Origin: a bacterium
GTDB taxonomy: Bacteria; Deinococcota; Deinococci; Deinococcales; Deinococcaceae
Length of the DNA: 64,000 nt
Direction of reading: 5' to 3'
NCBI GenBank assembly: GCA_021810505.1
Contig: JAJZIR010000006.1
Location: forward strand, 1 to 64,000
Made by a program: the position numbers and the translations under genes. Positions within the stretch are counted from its first letter, which is position 1. Each line of letters starts with the position of its first letter. The notes below the pieces were generated by a model, which saw only the letters and a list, made by a program, of their open reading frames with translations, was not told the DNA's origin and ran no database searches. Below are positions 44,236 to 52,335 of this stretch, piece by piece.

Positions 44236-45435
44236 TTACGCAGACTTCTTGAGTCCATTAGACTCAAGAAGTCTCAAAGGATCATCAAGGTGGTGGGCTT
44301 CCAGGGTGAGCGCGCAGGGCTTCTCCAGCGGCAGCTCAAACAGCAGATCGGTCATCGCCCGCTCCAGAACAGCCCGCAAGCCCCGGGCCCCGGTGCGCCG
44401 CTCCAGGGCCCGGCGGGCCACCTCGCGCAGGAGGTCTTCGGCGAAGTGGAGGTCGACCCCCTGCAGGGCGAATAGGGCTTGGTACTGCCGGACGATCGCC
44501 CGCTTGGGTTCGGTCAAGATCCGCACCAGGGCCGCCTCATCCAGCTCCTCGAGCTGCACCAGCAGAGGAAGGCGGCCGACGAACTCCGGGATCAGGCCGA
44601 AGTGGATCAAGTCCTCTGGGATATAGCGAAGGTCCTGGTTCTCCGGACCTTCGCCGCGGCCAAAGCCGACCGAGCGGCGATCCGCCCGGGCCCGAGCGAT
44701 GGCCGACAGGCCCTCGAAAGCTCCGCCGACGATGAACAAGATGTTCCCAGTATCGACCGAGACCAGCTCCTGCTGGGGGTGCTTGCGCCCTCCCTGGGGG
44801 GGGACCTGGGCGACCGTCCCCTCGATGATCTTGAGCAGGGCCTGCTGCACCCCCTCACCGGATACGTCTCGGGTGATGGAGGTCCCCTCCGACTTGCGGG
44901 CGATCTTGTCGATCTCGTCGATAAAGATGATCCCGCGCTGCGCCGCTGCGACGTCATAGTCGGCTGCCTGCAGCAGGCGAACGATCACATTCTCGACGTC
45001 ATCCCCGACGTAGCCGGCCTCAGTCAGAGTGGTGGCGTCGGCGATGGCGAAAGGGACCTGGAGCATCTCGGCTAGCGATTGGGCCAGCAGGGTCTTACCC
45101 GTCCCGGTCGGACCGATCAGCATCAGGTTGGACTTGGCCAGATCCACTTCGGGGTGGGCCAGGCGCTGGTAGTGGCTCACCACCGCCACGCTGAGGGCTC
45201 GTTTGGCCTCTTCCTGCCCGATGACAAAGTCGTCCAGGTAGCGCTTGATCTGCTTGGGAGCTGGAAAGTTCTCGAGCGAAAAGGGGGTGGGGGAAGATTG
45301 GCTATGCAACATCTCCCTGGCGCGCTCGACGCACTCGTTGCAGATGAACGCGGAGCGGCTGGGGGCTTCGATCAGGTGGGCGATCTGCGGGTGGCTGCGC
45401 CCGCAGAAGCTGCAGCGATCAGCCATGGCTGGCAT
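44236..45435 (-). CDS. clpX: ATP-dependent Clp protease ATP-binding subunit ClpX
   Basis: A 399-aa AAA+ unfoldase that delivers substrates to ClpP. The N-terminal zinc-binding domain has Cys8, Cys11, Cys32 and Cys35. Walker A is [12 protein letters not shown], Walker B is [10 protein letters not shown], and sensor regions such as [11 protein letters not shown] follow. The IGF-type ClpP-contact loop is hard to define by eye. ATG 45435 lies inside the clpP 3' end (17-bp overlap), 4 nt after GAGGAG. Its last codons form a perfect 14-bp stem-loop (44242-44274), so coding sequence and a possible transcription signal coincide. Confidence 0.95.
   Translation of the reverse strand: MPAMADRCSFCGRSHPQIAHLIEAPSRSAFICNECVERAREMLHSQSSPTPFSLENFPAPKQIKRYLDDFVIGQEEAKRALSVAVVSHYQRLAHPEVDLAKSNLMLIGPTGTGKTLLAQSLAEMLQVPFAIADATTLTEAGYVGDDVENVIVRLLQAADYDVAAAQRGIIFIDEIDKIARKSEGTSITRDVSGEGVQQALLKIIEGTVAQVPPQGGRKHPQQELVSVDTGNILFIVGGAFEGLSAIARARADRRSVGFGRGEGPENQDLRYIPEDLIHFGLIPEFVGRLPLLVQLEELDEAALVRILTEPKRAIVRQYQALFALQGVDLHFAEDLLREVARRALERRTGARGLRAVLERAMTDLLFELPLEKPCALTLEAHHLDDPLRLLESNGLKKSA
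44242..44274 (-). repeat. 14-bp perfect inverted repeat within the 3' end of clpX
   Basis: AGACTTCTTGAGTC and its exact complement are separated by 5 nt. The stem-loop is made entirely of clpX codons for [12 protein letters not shown] and ends 4-6 nt before the TAA stop. No U-tract follows. It may mark a 3' mRNA end or stabilise the clpP-clpX message. Confidence 0.7.
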
Positions 45436-46045
45436 CGAACTCCTCTTGCTGGCGCAGCTGTTTGGGCAAGCTGCTGACCACCTCGTCGATCAGGCCATAC
45501 CCCCTAGCCGCCTCCGGATCCATGAAAAAATCACGCTGCATGTCAGCCAGCAGCCGTTCTCTGGTCTGGCCAGTGTGTAGGACGTACAGGTCGATCATAT
45601 TGTCGCGGAGAGCGAGGACCTCCTTGGCCTGAACTTCCAGGTCGGGGGTGTTGCCCCGAAAACCAGCTGAACCCTGGTGGATCATGATCCGGCTGTGCGG
45701 GAGAGCCTTGCGTCGGCCAGCGTCACCCGCCATCAGGATGACCGAACCCATCGACATGGCGATCCCCACGCAGATCGTGGAGATCGGGGCGCTGACGTAG
45801 CGCATGGTGTCGTAGATGGCCAAGCCAGCATAGACCTCTCCGCCGGGGCAGTTGACGTAGATCTGGATCTCGCGCTCGGGGTTCTGGCTATCCAGCAGCA
45901 GCAGCTGCGCGACCACCGTGTTGGCGACCGAACTGTCGATCGGGGTCCCCAAGAAGATGATCCGATCCTTCAGCAGCCTGGAGTAGATGTCGTACATCCG
46001 CTCTCCCCGCCCAGTCTGCTCGATGACATAAGGAATCACGCTCAT
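45419..46045 (-). CDS. clpP: ATP-dependent Clp protease proteolytic subunit ClpP
   Basis: A 208-aa serine peptidase forming the tetradecameric chamber of ClpXP. The catalytic triad is Ser98 (GIAMSMGSV), His123 ([10 protein letters not shown]) and Asp172 ([11 protein letters not shown]). The N-terminal gating segment [22 protein letters not shown] is the usual ClpP start (cited as [15 protein letters not shown]). Its message seems leaderless: CATAAT lies 6 nt before the ATG. clpX follows with a 17-bp overlap, so the two subunits form one operon. The SRP RNA gene lies just upstream on the same strand. Confidence 0.96.
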   Translation of the reverse strand: MSVIPYVIEQTGRGERMYDIYSRLLKDRIIFLGTPIDSSVANTVVAQLLLLDSQNPEREIQIYVNCPGGEVYAGLAIYDTMRYVSAPISTICVGIAMSMGSVILMAGDAGRRKALPHSRIMIHQGSAGFRGNTPDLEVQAKEVLALRDNMIDLYVLHTGQTRERLLADMQRDFFMDPEAARGYGLIDEVVSSLPKQLRQQEEFDASHG

Positions 46046-46051
46046 CCCTGC

Positions 46052-46057
46052 ATTATG
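46052..46057 (-). promoter_or_regulatory. CATAAT -10 element, leaderless layout (clpP)
   Basis: CATAAT is followed by 6 nt and the clpP ATG. No Shine-Dalgarno sequence can fit. The 3' end of the SRP RNA is about 40 bp upstream. Confidence 0.5.
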
Positions 46058-46096
46058 TCAGAACTTCCGAGGTCCCGGAGAGATGCCCGCAACAAA

Positions 46097-46203
46097 GAGC
46101 ACCGCCGGTGGGTGGCGGCACCCGGCGGTCCTCCCTTAAGGCTGCTGTCTTCCGACCCTGACCTGGTTCGGGTGCCGCCGCTGCGCCACGCCGGCGATGC
46201 CCA
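46097..46203 (-). ncRNA. ffs: Signal recognition particle RNA (4.5S-type)
   Basis: The minus strand carries the conserved SRP apical domain: ACCAGGTCAGG, a GGAA tetraloop in GTCGGAAGAC, and AGCAGCC on the far side. The flanks pair as one long hairpin: GCATCGCCGG near 46200 with CCGGCGGTGC near 46100, and CGGCGGCACCC with GGGTGCCGCC. The total is about 107 nt, the small bacterial form without an Alu domain. CTCTTTGTTG after the stem can aid termination. TACTTT (about 46207-46212) is a plausible -10. It binds Ffh for co-translational targeting of membrane proteins. Ends are approximate. Confidence 0.9.
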
Positions 46204-46262
46204 TCTAAAGTAGCACGGCGGAACTGGCTAGGCCAGCCGACCGGAAGCGCTTGGGTCGGCCC

Positions 46263-46292
46263 TTTACAACCAATCCTAAATCTGTGTAGTAT
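46263..46292 (+). promoter_or_regulatory. Promoter of the pilin gene
   Basis: TTTACA (46263-46268), an 18-bp spacer and TAGTAT (46287-46292), in a locally AT-rich stretch that is divergent from the SRP RNA gene. It leaves a leader of about 85 nt before the pilin GTG. Confidence 0.6.
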
Positions 46293-46382
46293 ATCTAAAG
46301 AGCTTCTCTCCGACCCAACCGACGGTGATGTTCTCAGTAATTGCAGTCTTGGAGCCAAGTGATCTTAGTAGAAAGGATTTTT

Positions 46383-46859
46383 GTGGAAAGCCGATCTACC
46401 ACGCATAGCTCAGGTTTTTCATTGGTCGAGCTCCTGATCGTGATCGCCATCATCGGTATCCTCGCGGCGATCCTGATCCCTTACACCCTCCATGCCCGGG
46501 TAGTTGCAGCCGACCGGGCGGCCCAAGCCTACGATTCCAACGTGGCCACCGCCTTGATCTCGGCGATCGGCAGCAGTGGGCAGCTCAAACCCAGCGACTT
46601 TTCTAACAGCAATCTCGGCTTTCAGGCGGGGCAATGCTACCCAGCCAGCGCTGGGCCGAGCGCCCAGATCGCCCAGCTCACTTTCCGCAAAGTAGCGGGC
46701 AAGCCGGCTACCCCCAGCTTCACCCTGCACTACGGCTGGGGACCCCAGCCCAGCTCGGTCAGCAGCTGCGTGATCTCGGGCACCGACGCGACCGGAGACA
46801 TCTCGGTCAGCGTCACCACCACCACCGGCCGGAGCTACGTGAACGGATTTCATCGCTGA
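46383..46859 (+). CDS. Type IV pilin / pseudopilin
   Basis: A 158-aa prepilin. The type III signal is textbook: a short hydrophilic leader ending in Gly11, cleavage before Phe12, and the helix FSLVELLIVIAIIGILAAIL with Glu at mature position 5. The globular part has only two Cys (QCYPAS and SSCVIS), which can form the C-terminal disulfide loop. I start it at GTG 46383 after AAAGGA; an upstream frame to 46341 lacks a ribosome site. PilF and PilT, 37-40 kb away, could assemble and retract it. A membrane O-antigen-ligase-like gene follows. It may be a major pilin or a minor/DNA-uptake pseudopilin. Confidence 0.92.
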   Translation: MESRSTTHSSGFSLVELLIVIAIIGILAAILIPYTLHARVVAADRAAQAYDSNVATALISAIGSSGQLKPSDFSNSNLGFQAGQCYPASAGPSAQIAQLTFRKVAGKPATPSFTLHYGWGPQPSSVSSCVISGTDATGDISVSVTTTTGRSYVNGFHR

Positions 46860-46990
46860 GCTCCTGACCTCGGGCCCAGCAGCTCCGAAGCCAGCCTCGC
46901 TGTCTGCTAGAATCACCCGGAACTCGGGGATCTGGATAGGAAACCCGTCCGGGTTGGCTTCGCGGCCCAGATCCGAGAACAGGAGGGATG
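46860..46990 (+). promoter_or_regulatory. Pilin-ligase spacer with TAGAAT element
   Basis: The 131-bp gap has TAGAAT (46908-46913) as a possible -10, a near-palindrome AACCCGTCCGGGTT (about 46947-46960) and an AGGAGGG ribosome site directly before the ATGATG start. No clear -35 is seen. Confidence 0.35.
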
Positions 46991-48466
46991 ATGGACCGAG
47001 GCAAGCCAAGGACTACGCGCACCAGCTATGGGGTCGGGACCGGACAGCGAGTCGCCAGCGGGATCTTCTGGGCCGCGCTGTTCTTGGTCTATCCGTTGGT
47101 GCTCAACTATCCCCTGTTAGTCACCACCCGAGCTGCTCCCAACGGCGCCTTGGCGACCGTCGCTGCCAAGGCGGTAGCCCTGGTCGCGCTGACCATCTTG
47201 GGGATCCTGCTGTGGCTGATCACCACCCCGGACCTGAACCTCCGCGACCTGGGGCGCAGGTGGGCGGCACAACCCAACCACTGGAAGTGGCTGACGATCT
47301 TCCTGATCGTCCTGGTCGCCAGCGGCCTGTTCGCGATCAAGGGTTTCTTCTACGCCCTCCAGGGGGACAGCGTCCGCTACGACGGCTTGCTGTTCGAGCT
47401 GTGTTGGTACCTCATGGCCGCGCTGGCCGCGGCCATGGTCCGGCGCAGCGGGGATCCGGTCCCGGCCCTACGCTGGGCCGCCGCCGGGGGATTAGTCATT
47501 GCAGCCTGGGCCACGCTGCAGGCCTACGGGATCGAACCCTTCTACTTCCTGAACCACATCTTCGTGCTCTACACCTACGGTATGCCAGCTGCCAGCCTAG
47601 GCCATCAGGCAATTGTGGCCGGGTATCTGGCCACGCTGACGGTGATCTGGTCGGCCTGGCTAGTCCTGGAGGGAGGCCGCCAACCCAAGCGGCTGCTGGG
47701 AAGCTGGCTGATCCCGCCCGCCCTGACAGTCGGGTTGGTCGCCAGCGGAGGACGGGCTGGCTTAGTCGCCGCGGCGGTCCTCTGGATCGTTTTCTTGGTC
47801 GCCTGGGGGCGCCAGAAACCCTACCGGATGGTGGCCCTGTGGGTGAGCCTATCCCTGCTGATCGCCGGGATGGCCGTAGCGCTCACCAACCACCACGGTG
47901 GGCACCGGATCGACAGCCTGGCCGTCGCCGCTAGGGGGCAAAATCCCAGCCTCAACCACCGCTTTATCACCTGGGAAGCCGGGCTCAAGGCCATCCTGCA
48001 CCGACCGATCACCGGCTACGGACCCGACGCCTTCGCGATCGAGGTCTGGAAGTACACCTCGCCGGCGCAGGCCAGGCGGCTGTTCACCGAGTTCATCCCC
48101 AAAGCCGAGGCCGCCCATGCTGTGCGCAAGGGCACCGCGCTGGTCTACGTCAACCCCAAAATCCACCGGGTCGGCGTGCTGAACATGAACTACGACAAGG
48201 CCCACAACTATTTCATCGACCTCGGTGTCGCCAGCGGGGTGGTCGCGCTGGCGCTGTTCATCGGTTACCTGCTGAGCAGCTGGAGGTTCCTGCTGCGCTA
48301 CGGCGGAGCTTTCGGGATAGCGACCACCCTGGCCATCTTGACCTTCCTGCTCTTCGCTGAGGCCTGGTTTTACACCATCGACATCGATCCGATGATCTGG
48401 GGGCTGCTCGGCTTAGGCCTAGGCGTCGCCCAAGCCCGCAAGGCCGGCCAGGCTGCGCGTCCTTGA
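46991..48466 (+). CDS. O-antigen ligase / Wzy-like polytopic membrane protein
   Basis: A 491-aa integral membrane protein with about 11-12 hydrophobic segments and one large extracytoplasmic loop (about 310-410). The loop carries [27 protein letters not shown] and ends with [17 protein letters not shown], the Wzy_C/WaaL hallmark with its conserved His (cited as [12 protein letters not shown]). Such proteins move lipid-linked glycans onto lipid A, pilins or other acceptors. Its position just after a pilin gene suggests pilin O-glycosylation, as for PilO/TfpO-type ligases, but this is inference. I prefer the second ATG (46991), 4 nt after AGGAGG. Confidence 0.8.
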   Translation: MDRGKPRTTRTSYGVGTGQRVASGIFWAALFLVYPLVLNYPLLVTTRAAPNGALATVAAKAVALVALTILGILLWLITTPDLNLRDLGRRWAAQPNHWKWLTIFLIVLVASGLFAIKGFFYALQGDSVRYDGLLFELCWYLMAALAAAMVRRSGDPVPALRWAAAGGLVIAAWATLQAYGIEPFYFLNHIFVLYTYGMPAASLGHQAIVAGYLATLTVIWSAWLVLEGGRQPKRLLGSWLIPPALTVGLVASGGRAGLVAAAVLWIVFLVAWGRQKPYRMVALWVSLSLLIAGMAVALTNHHGGHRIDSLAVAARGQNPSLNHRFITWEAGLKAILHRPITGYGPDAFAIEVWKYTSPAQARRLFTEFIPKAEAAHAVRKGTALVYVNPKIHRVGVLNMNYDKAHNYFIDLGVASGVVALALFIGYLLSSWRFLLRYGGAFGIATTLAILTFLLFAEAWFYTIDIDPMIWGLLGLGLGVAQARKAGQAARP

Positions 48467-48491
48467 CCGCCTGGGCCGGCAATGCTACAGT
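48463..48491 (+). promoter_or_regulatory. Promoter of tRNA-Pro
   Basis: TTGACC (48463-48468), a 17-bp spacer and TACAGT (48486-48491). The -35 includes the stop codon of the upstream ligase gene. Transcription would begin a few bases before the tRNA at 48503. Confidence 0.75.
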
Positions 48492-48502
48492 GATGCCCGC
48501 GT

Positions 48503-48579
<77 letters not shown>

Positions 48580-48583
48580 GATG

Positions 48584-48607
48584 GCCGCTGACAGCGATGT
48601 CAGCGGC
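48584..48607 (+). terminator. Hairpin terminator of tRNA-Pro
   Basis: GCCGCTGACA (48584-48593), loop GCGA, and TGTCAGCGGC (48598-48607) form a perfect 10-bp stem 4 bp after the tRNA. The U-tract is poor (TGATCTGTG). Confidence 0.7.
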
Positions 48608-48650
48608 TGATCTGTGACGCCCACCCGCCCGCGCGGAGGCCGCAATCCTC

Positions 48651-48656
48651 TATGCT
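48651..48656 (+). promoter_or_regulatory. TATGCT -10 element, leaderless layout
   Basis: TATGCT lies exactly 6 nt before the GTG start at 48663. No upstream Shine-Dalgarno sequence exists. Confidence 0.55.
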
Positions 48657-48662
48657 CGCAGG

Positions 48663-49271
48663 GTGAGACGATCCCAGCTCAGCGCTGTCGCTTTCGACTG
48701 GGGGGGCGTGTTCACCGAGGGGACCTTCGACGGCAGGATCACTGCCAATCTGGCCTCAGCCCTCTCCCGGCCAGTCGAAGAGGTCAGGAAAGCGTACTTT
48801 GCCAAGGTGGAGGAGCTGGAGCTGGGGCGCTGGGGGCTGGACACCTTCTGGGAATGGATCCAGCAGCAGCTCCCCGGGGCCGGTCTGGCCAGTTCTGAGT
48901 TCCGCCGCATCTTTCTCTCCTCGGTCCAGGAGAACGCCGCCATGTACGACCTCCTACCCCGCCTGCCCGACTCGGTGGAGCTGGGGCTGCTCAGCAACAA
49001 CTACCCCGAGCTCAGCACCCTGCTCAGAGCCGACCCCCGCTGGTCCCGGTTCCGTGCACTGATCTTCAGCAACGAGCTAGGGCACAAGAAACCAGCGGAG
49101 CAGGCTTTCCTCGCTCTACTGAGGGGACTAGGCTGCCCGGCCGAACACTGCCTGTTCGTCGATGATGTCCTAGAAAACCTGGAGGCCGCTGCAGCTCTCG
49201 GCTTCCAGGTCCTGCAGTACCGAGAGCACCAGACCTTCACCGCCGGCCTAACCGAGCTGGGACTGCTGTGA
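48663..49271 (+). CDS. HAD superfamily hydrolase, subfamily IA
   Basis: A 202-aa HAD phosphatase-like protein. Motif I reads [11 protein letters not shown]: the nucleophile Asp is present, but the usual second Asp (DxD) is Gly, as in the epoxide hydrolase N-terminal phosphatase/YihX-type group (DxGGV). Motif II is [10 protein letters not shown], motif III the Lys in [12 protein letters not shown] and motif [15 protein letters not shown] helical cap lies at about 20-95. It probably hydrolyses a small phosphate ester; the substrate cannot be told. It begins a four-gene run with tight overlaps, at GTG 48663 behind a leaderless -10. Confidence 0.85.
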   Translation: MRRSQLSAVAFDWGGVFTEGTFDGRITANLASALSRPVEEVRKAYFAKVEELELGRWGLDTFWEWIQQQLPGAGLASSEFRRIFLSSVQENAAMYDLLPRLPDSVELGLLSNNYPELSTLLRADPRWSRFRALIFSNELGHKKPAEQAFLALLRGLGCPAEHCLFVDDVLENLEAAAALGFQVLQYREHQTFTAGLTELGLL

Positions 49272-49600
49272 GCGGGCGGGCGATCAAGCTCCTCCAGGGT
49301 TACCTGTGGTACCCGGCCCAGCTCCCCCTGACCCTGTCCGACTGGCTCCCCCAGGAACTATCCGGAGCTCAGCTGACCTGGGACCGCGTCGAGCCCCCCT
49401 TCGCCTTTTTCGAAGACGGAACTCCCAGCCGGAGCCAGGCGGTGCTGCAGTTCACTGCCCTGCGGGTCTATCCGCTGCCCACCTCCCAGCAGGAGCTACA
49501 CCGCGACGCAGCAGCCCTCAGTGCCGCGCTCGAGCCGCTCCTGGAGAGGCTTCCCCAAGGTGTCGGCTGGCAGCTGGCCGAGGACCTGCGCCAGGTCTGA
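49268..49600 (+). CDS. Hypothetical protein (110 aa)
   Basis: An unrecognised soluble protein whose GTG overlaps the HAD gene stop as GTGA, so it is translated with it. The first part reads GYLWYPAQLPLTLSDWLP. The central part (PPFAFFEDGTPSRSQAVLQF) is rich in aromatic and Pro residues. The C-terminal 40 residues form an amphipathic helix. No Cys, no signal peptide and no membrane segment are present. A partner role with the HAD hydrolase is only suggested by coupling. Confidence 0.55.
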   Translation: MSGRAIKLLQGYLWYPAQLPLTLSDWLPQELSGAQLTWDRVEPPFAFFEDGTPSRSQAVLQFTALRVYPLPTSQQELHRDAAALSAALEPLLERLPQGVGWQLAEDLRQV

Positions 49601-49625
49601 CCGGGCCTGCAGGGAACCGGCATGT

Positions 49626-49631
49626 CAGACT
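49626..49631 (+). promoter_or_regulatory. CAGACT, possible weak -10 in leaderless position
   Basis: CAGACT is placed 6 nt before the GTG at 49638, the same geometry as the stronger TANNNT elements here. It deviates from consensus at the first base and so is doubtful. Confidence 0.3.
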
Positions 49632-49637
49632 GATGGG

Positions 49638-49832
49638 GTGCGCTGGATAGCTCTCTATCTCGACAATGATCCGCACCCCCGGCTCTTCGATCGCGCCGAC
49701 AGCGCTCTGCACTACCTGGAATTCTGGGGGGTCAGCGAGAGCGCCCTGGAGCAGCTCGCCCAAAAACTCCGGGAAGAGGGTGCGGCGGAGGCGATCAGCG
49801 GCAGCCTGCGCTGCCGCCTGGAGGTCACCTAA
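49638..49832 (+). CDS. Hypothetical small protein (64 aa)
   Basis: A short protein starting at GTG 49638, beginning RWIALYLDNDPHPRLFDRAD and containing ALHYLEFWGVSESALEQLAQKL. It is predicted as a beta strand followed by two helices. It overlaps the next ATG by 1 bp (TAATG), which supports it as a true gene. The frame continues open upstream to 49521, but only the part after 49638 has coding character that does not shadow the preceding gene. Function unknown. Confidence 0.5.
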   Translation: MRWIALYLDNDPHPRLFDRADSALHYLEFWGVSESALEQLAQKLREEGAAEAISGSLRCRLEVT

Positions 49833-50428
49833 TGGACAGCCAGGTCGGGATCTTGATCTATTCCGGTGTCAGCGAGTTGGAGCTGGGGTTATTGCTGGGG
49901 ATCCTCAAGCTAGCTGGAGACAGCGCGCCACCGACCACCCTAGCCAGGAGCAGAGCCTCCATCCAGGGGCAGGCTGGGATGGTGATCACCCCGCACGCAC
50001 CGCTCACCTCTACCACCAAGCTCCGCGCCCTCCTGATCCCCGGGGGAAGCGGGGCGGCCAAGGCGGCCCGCGACCTCTTGATCCGCGATTATCTGCGCCG
50101 CGAACCGGCCGAACTTCTGGGCGTCAGCGGGAGTGGAGCCTTGCTGGCCGGGGAGGCCGGCCTCTTGACCGGCCAGCGGGTCGCAGCCAGCCCCAGCCTG
50201 GAACCGCAGCTATGGATCCACGGACCCAGCGAGGTAGTGGTAGCCGGGTTATGCAGGAACCCGCGGCTGCTCTCGGCCAGCGCTGGGCTGGGAGCCGGCG
50301 AGCTGGCTTTGGCCCTGGTCGCCGACCTCTACGGCGAAGAGCGCGCCGGGAGCATCCGGGAGCGCCTAGGGCCCGGCCCAGCCGACGCGCTCAGCGGTGC
50401 AGGGCCAACTGCACCACCAGCTGGCTGA
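49832..50428 (+). CDS. DJ-1/PfpI-fold protein lacking the nucleophilic Cys
   Basis: A 198-aa class I glutamine amidotransferase-like (DJ-1/PfpI) fold. It opens QVGILIYSGVSELELGLLLGIL and has the loop LLIPGGSGAAKAA. The nucleophile elbow that normally reads AxCxG is LGVSGSGALLAGEAGLLTG, with Ser/Gly where Cys is expected. The protein has one other Cys (AGLCRNP), away from the elbow, so classical DJ-1 chemistry is unlikely. The C-terminal ~40 residues are Gly/Pro-rich. It overlaps convergent holA by 38 bp at its 3' end. A binding or regulatory role is possible. Confidence 0.7.
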   Translation: MDSQVGILIYSGVSELELGLLLGILKLAGDSAPPTTLARSRASIQGQAGMVITPHAPLTSTTKLRALLIPGGSGAAKAARDLLIRDYLRREPAELLGVSGSGALLAGEAGLLTGQRVAASPSLEPQLWIHGPSEVVVAGLCRNPRLLSASAGLGAGELALALVADLYGEERAGSIRERLGPGPADALSGAGPTAPPAG

Positions 50429-51290
50429 GTTGGCTGCGCGGGTCACAGCCCGACTTGATCCTGAGTTCGCAGCGCAGGGTGGCGCACATATCCCGGTACA
50501 TCCGGTCCTCCGTGCGCCCCCGCACCGCCTGCAAGGCCCGTTTAGCCGGGAACTCCTTTACCCCCAAGCGCCGGGCGACGTCCGCCGGACGCACCGCCCG
50601 GTCGGGCGGGGTATCCTCCACCACCGCCAGAGTCCGCACCATCAGCTGGAGCTGCCAGCTCAGCGCCCCCAGAACCTTGAGGGGGTCCTCGCCGGACCCC
50701 AGCAGCAGCTCCAGCTCACCCAGCGCCTGCTGCGGCTGACCGGCCAGGACCTGCTCGATCACCGAGAAGGCGTCTCCGGAATAGTCGGCGGCGACCCATC
50801 TCTGGACCTCGTTCCGGTCGTAGGTTCCCCTGCCCAACAGGGCTAACTTGCTGATCTCCGAGTTCAGGACTGCCAGCTGGTCAACCCGCTCAGCTAGCCA
50901 GACTGCGGCCTCTTGGCTCAACTGGACGCCGAGCTGCCGCGCCCTGGAGCGCACCCAAGCGACCCGCGCGCCGCGCTTAGGCTCTGGGCAGTCGCGGTAC
51001 TCCCCTAGTTCGCGGTAGAGGTGGGCGCGGGCTGGCGTGGCCTGGGCGTCGAGGATCAGGAACCGAACCGGGCTAGCCGCCAAGCGCGCCAGCAGGGGTT
51101 TGCCGATAGCCTCACCGTCCAGGTCGAGCAGGACAGCGCTGGGACCGAATAGGCCGGGTTGGAGGTAGGGCTCCAGCTCCTCTCCCACCGCACCCTGGTA
51201 GGGGACCAGCTCGGCCGCCCGCTCCGGCCCGAGGTCATCCAGCATCGCCTCGCGCATCAGCAGCGGGTCCCCGCTGTAGGCTGTCAGCAT
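50391..51290 (-). CDS. holA: DNA polymerase III subunit delta
   Basis: A 299-aa clamp-loader delta subunit, which opens the beta sliding clamp. The family's low sequence conservation leaves mainly length and pattern. The opening MLTAYSGDPLLMREAMLD (lacking a Walker A) is typical, as is PGLFGPSAVLLDLDGEA, followed by RARQLGVQLSQEAAVWLAERV and the LNSEISKLALLG helix. DAFSVIEQVLAGQPQQALGELELLLGSGEDPLKVLGALSWQLQLM, cited as DPLKVLGALSWQLQLM, matches the domain III region. ATG 51290 overlaps the hemB ATG within CATG on the other strand, and TACGGT lies 7 nt upstream. The longer frame to 51701 is antisense hemB. Confidence 0.82.
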   Translation of the reverse strand: MLTAYSGDPLLMREAMLDDLGPERAAELVPYQGAVGEELEPYLQPGLFGPSAVLLDLDGEAIGKPLLARLAASPVRFLILDAQATPARAHLYRELGEYRDCPEPKRGARVAWVRSRARQLGVQLSQEAAVWLAERVDQLAVLNSEISKLALLGRGTYDRNEVQRWVAADYSGDAFSVIEQVLAGQPQQALGELELLLGSGEDPLKVLGALSWQLQLMVRTLAVVEDTPPDRAVRPADVARRLGVKEFPAKRALQAVRGRTEDRMYRDMCATLRCELRIKSGCDPRSQLSQLVVQLALHR

Positions 51291-51303
51291 GCGCAGAACC
51301 GTA
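51277..51303. promoter_or_regulatory. Back-to-back leaderless starts of holA and hemB
   Basis: Both start codons share the palindrome CATG (51288-51291). On the plus strand TAGGCT (51277-51282) is 6 nt before the hemB ATG; on the minus strand TACGGT (51298-51303) is 7 nt before the holA ATG. Each -10 lies inside the other gene's first codons. Confidence 0.55.
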
Positions 51304-52335
51304 CCGGAAATCCTCTCACCGGAGCATTCTAAGGCAGAAACGGGCTTCGAGCTGGCGTTGACCGAGCGCCCCCGCCGGCTACGCCGCAACGAACGGCTGC
51401 GCGGCTTGATCCGCGAGACCAGCTTGCAGGCCAGGCAGCTGATCCTCCCGGTCTTCATGCAGGAGAGAGAGGGCAGGGAGGCGATTCCTTCCCTGCCCGG
51501 GGTGACCCGGCAGGGTCCGCAGGCCCTATTGGCCACGGCCCGGGAAGCGCTCGGCTTGGGTCTAGCCGGCCTGGCGCTGTTCCCGGTCCTACCCGAGGGC
51601 CAAAAGGACCCGGAAGGCCTAGCCGGCCTGGACCCAGAGGGGCTGCTCCCCCAGAGCGTGCGGGCGCTCAAACGGACCTTCCCCGAGCTGCTCGTCATCA
51701 CCGATATCGCTCTAGACCCCTACTCCAGCACTGGGCACGACGGCCTGGTGGGACCAGGGGGCGAGGTCCTCAACGACGCCAGCGTGGCACGGCTGGCCGA
51801 GATGGCGGTCATGCACGCCCGAGCCGGAGCCGACGTGGTCGCTCCTTCGGACATGATGGACGGGCGGGTGGGGGCAATCCGGGCTGCGCTGGACCAGAGC
51901 GGGTACCAAGAGGTCGCGATCCTCTCCTATTCGACCAAATACGCCTCGAGCTACTACGGGCCTTTCCGGAGCGCGCTGGATTCGGCGCCCCGCCACGGGG
52001 ACAAGGCGAGCTATCAGATGGATCCAGCGGGGGGATACCGCGAGGCCATCCGCGAATCCAGGTTGGACAGCGAGCAGGGGGCCGATTTCCTGATGGTCAA
52101 GCCGGCGCTGGCCTACCTCGACGTCCTGCGCATCCTGCGCGAGCGCTTCGAGCTGCCGATCTTGGCCTACAACGTCTCCGGCGAGTACGCCATGGTCAAA
52201 GCCGCGGCCGAGCGAGGGATGCTCGACGAGCGCGCGGTGGTCCTAGAGAACCTGCTCAGCATCCGCAGAGCGGGAGCGGACGCGATCTTGAGCTACCACG
52301 CGCTCGATGCCGCGCGGTGGCTGCAACAGGTCTGA
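51289..52335 (+). CDS. hemB: Delta-aminolevulinic acid dehydratase (porphobilinogen synthase)
   Basis: A 348-aa TIM-barrel enzyme joining two ALA molecules into porphobilinogen for heme and siroheme. The active-site lysines lie in SYSTKYASSYYGPFR and FLMVKPALAYLD (Schiff base). The metal region reads DIALDPYSSTGHDGLV with no cysteines, the mark of Mg-dependent instead of Zn-dependent HemB. I keep ATG 51289 because of the leaderless TAGGCT; a TTG at 51358 would give a 325-aa protein closer to the usual length, so the first 23 residues are uncertain. The N-terminal RRLRRNERLRGLIRET is typical of the family. Confidence 0.93.
   Translation: MRRTVPEILSPEHSKAETGFELALTERPRRLRRNERLRGLIRETSLQARQLILPVFMQEREGREAIPSLPGVTRQGPQALLATAREALGLGLAGLALFPVLPEGQKDPEGLAGLDPEGLLPQSVRALKRTFPELLVITDIALDPYSSTGHDGLVGPGGEVLNDASVARLAEMAVMHARAGADVVAPSDMMDGRVGAIRAALDQSGYQEVAILSYSTKYASSYYGPFRSALDSAPRHGDKASYQMDPAGGYREAIRESRLDSEQGADFLMVKPALAYLDVLRILRERFELPILAYNVSGEYAMVKAAAERGMLDERAVVLENLLSIRRAGADAILSYHALDAARWLQQV

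Noticed and set aside
46049-46060. Deinococcus radiation/desiccation response motif near clpP (TTATGTCA)
   Set aside because: Only one half-site of the palindromic motif is present; the other half is absent, and the bases are explained by the clpP -10.
48584-48607. Possible regulatory or attachment repeat beside the tRNA
   Set aside because: It is a simple 10-bp stem-loop best explained as the tRNA terminator; no direct copy of the tRNA 3' end or integrase gene is present, so no integration site.
50391-51701. A 436-residue frame covering holA
   Set aside because: The part beyond 51290 is antisense to hemB and low-complexity; the Pol III delta pattern begins at ATG 51290.
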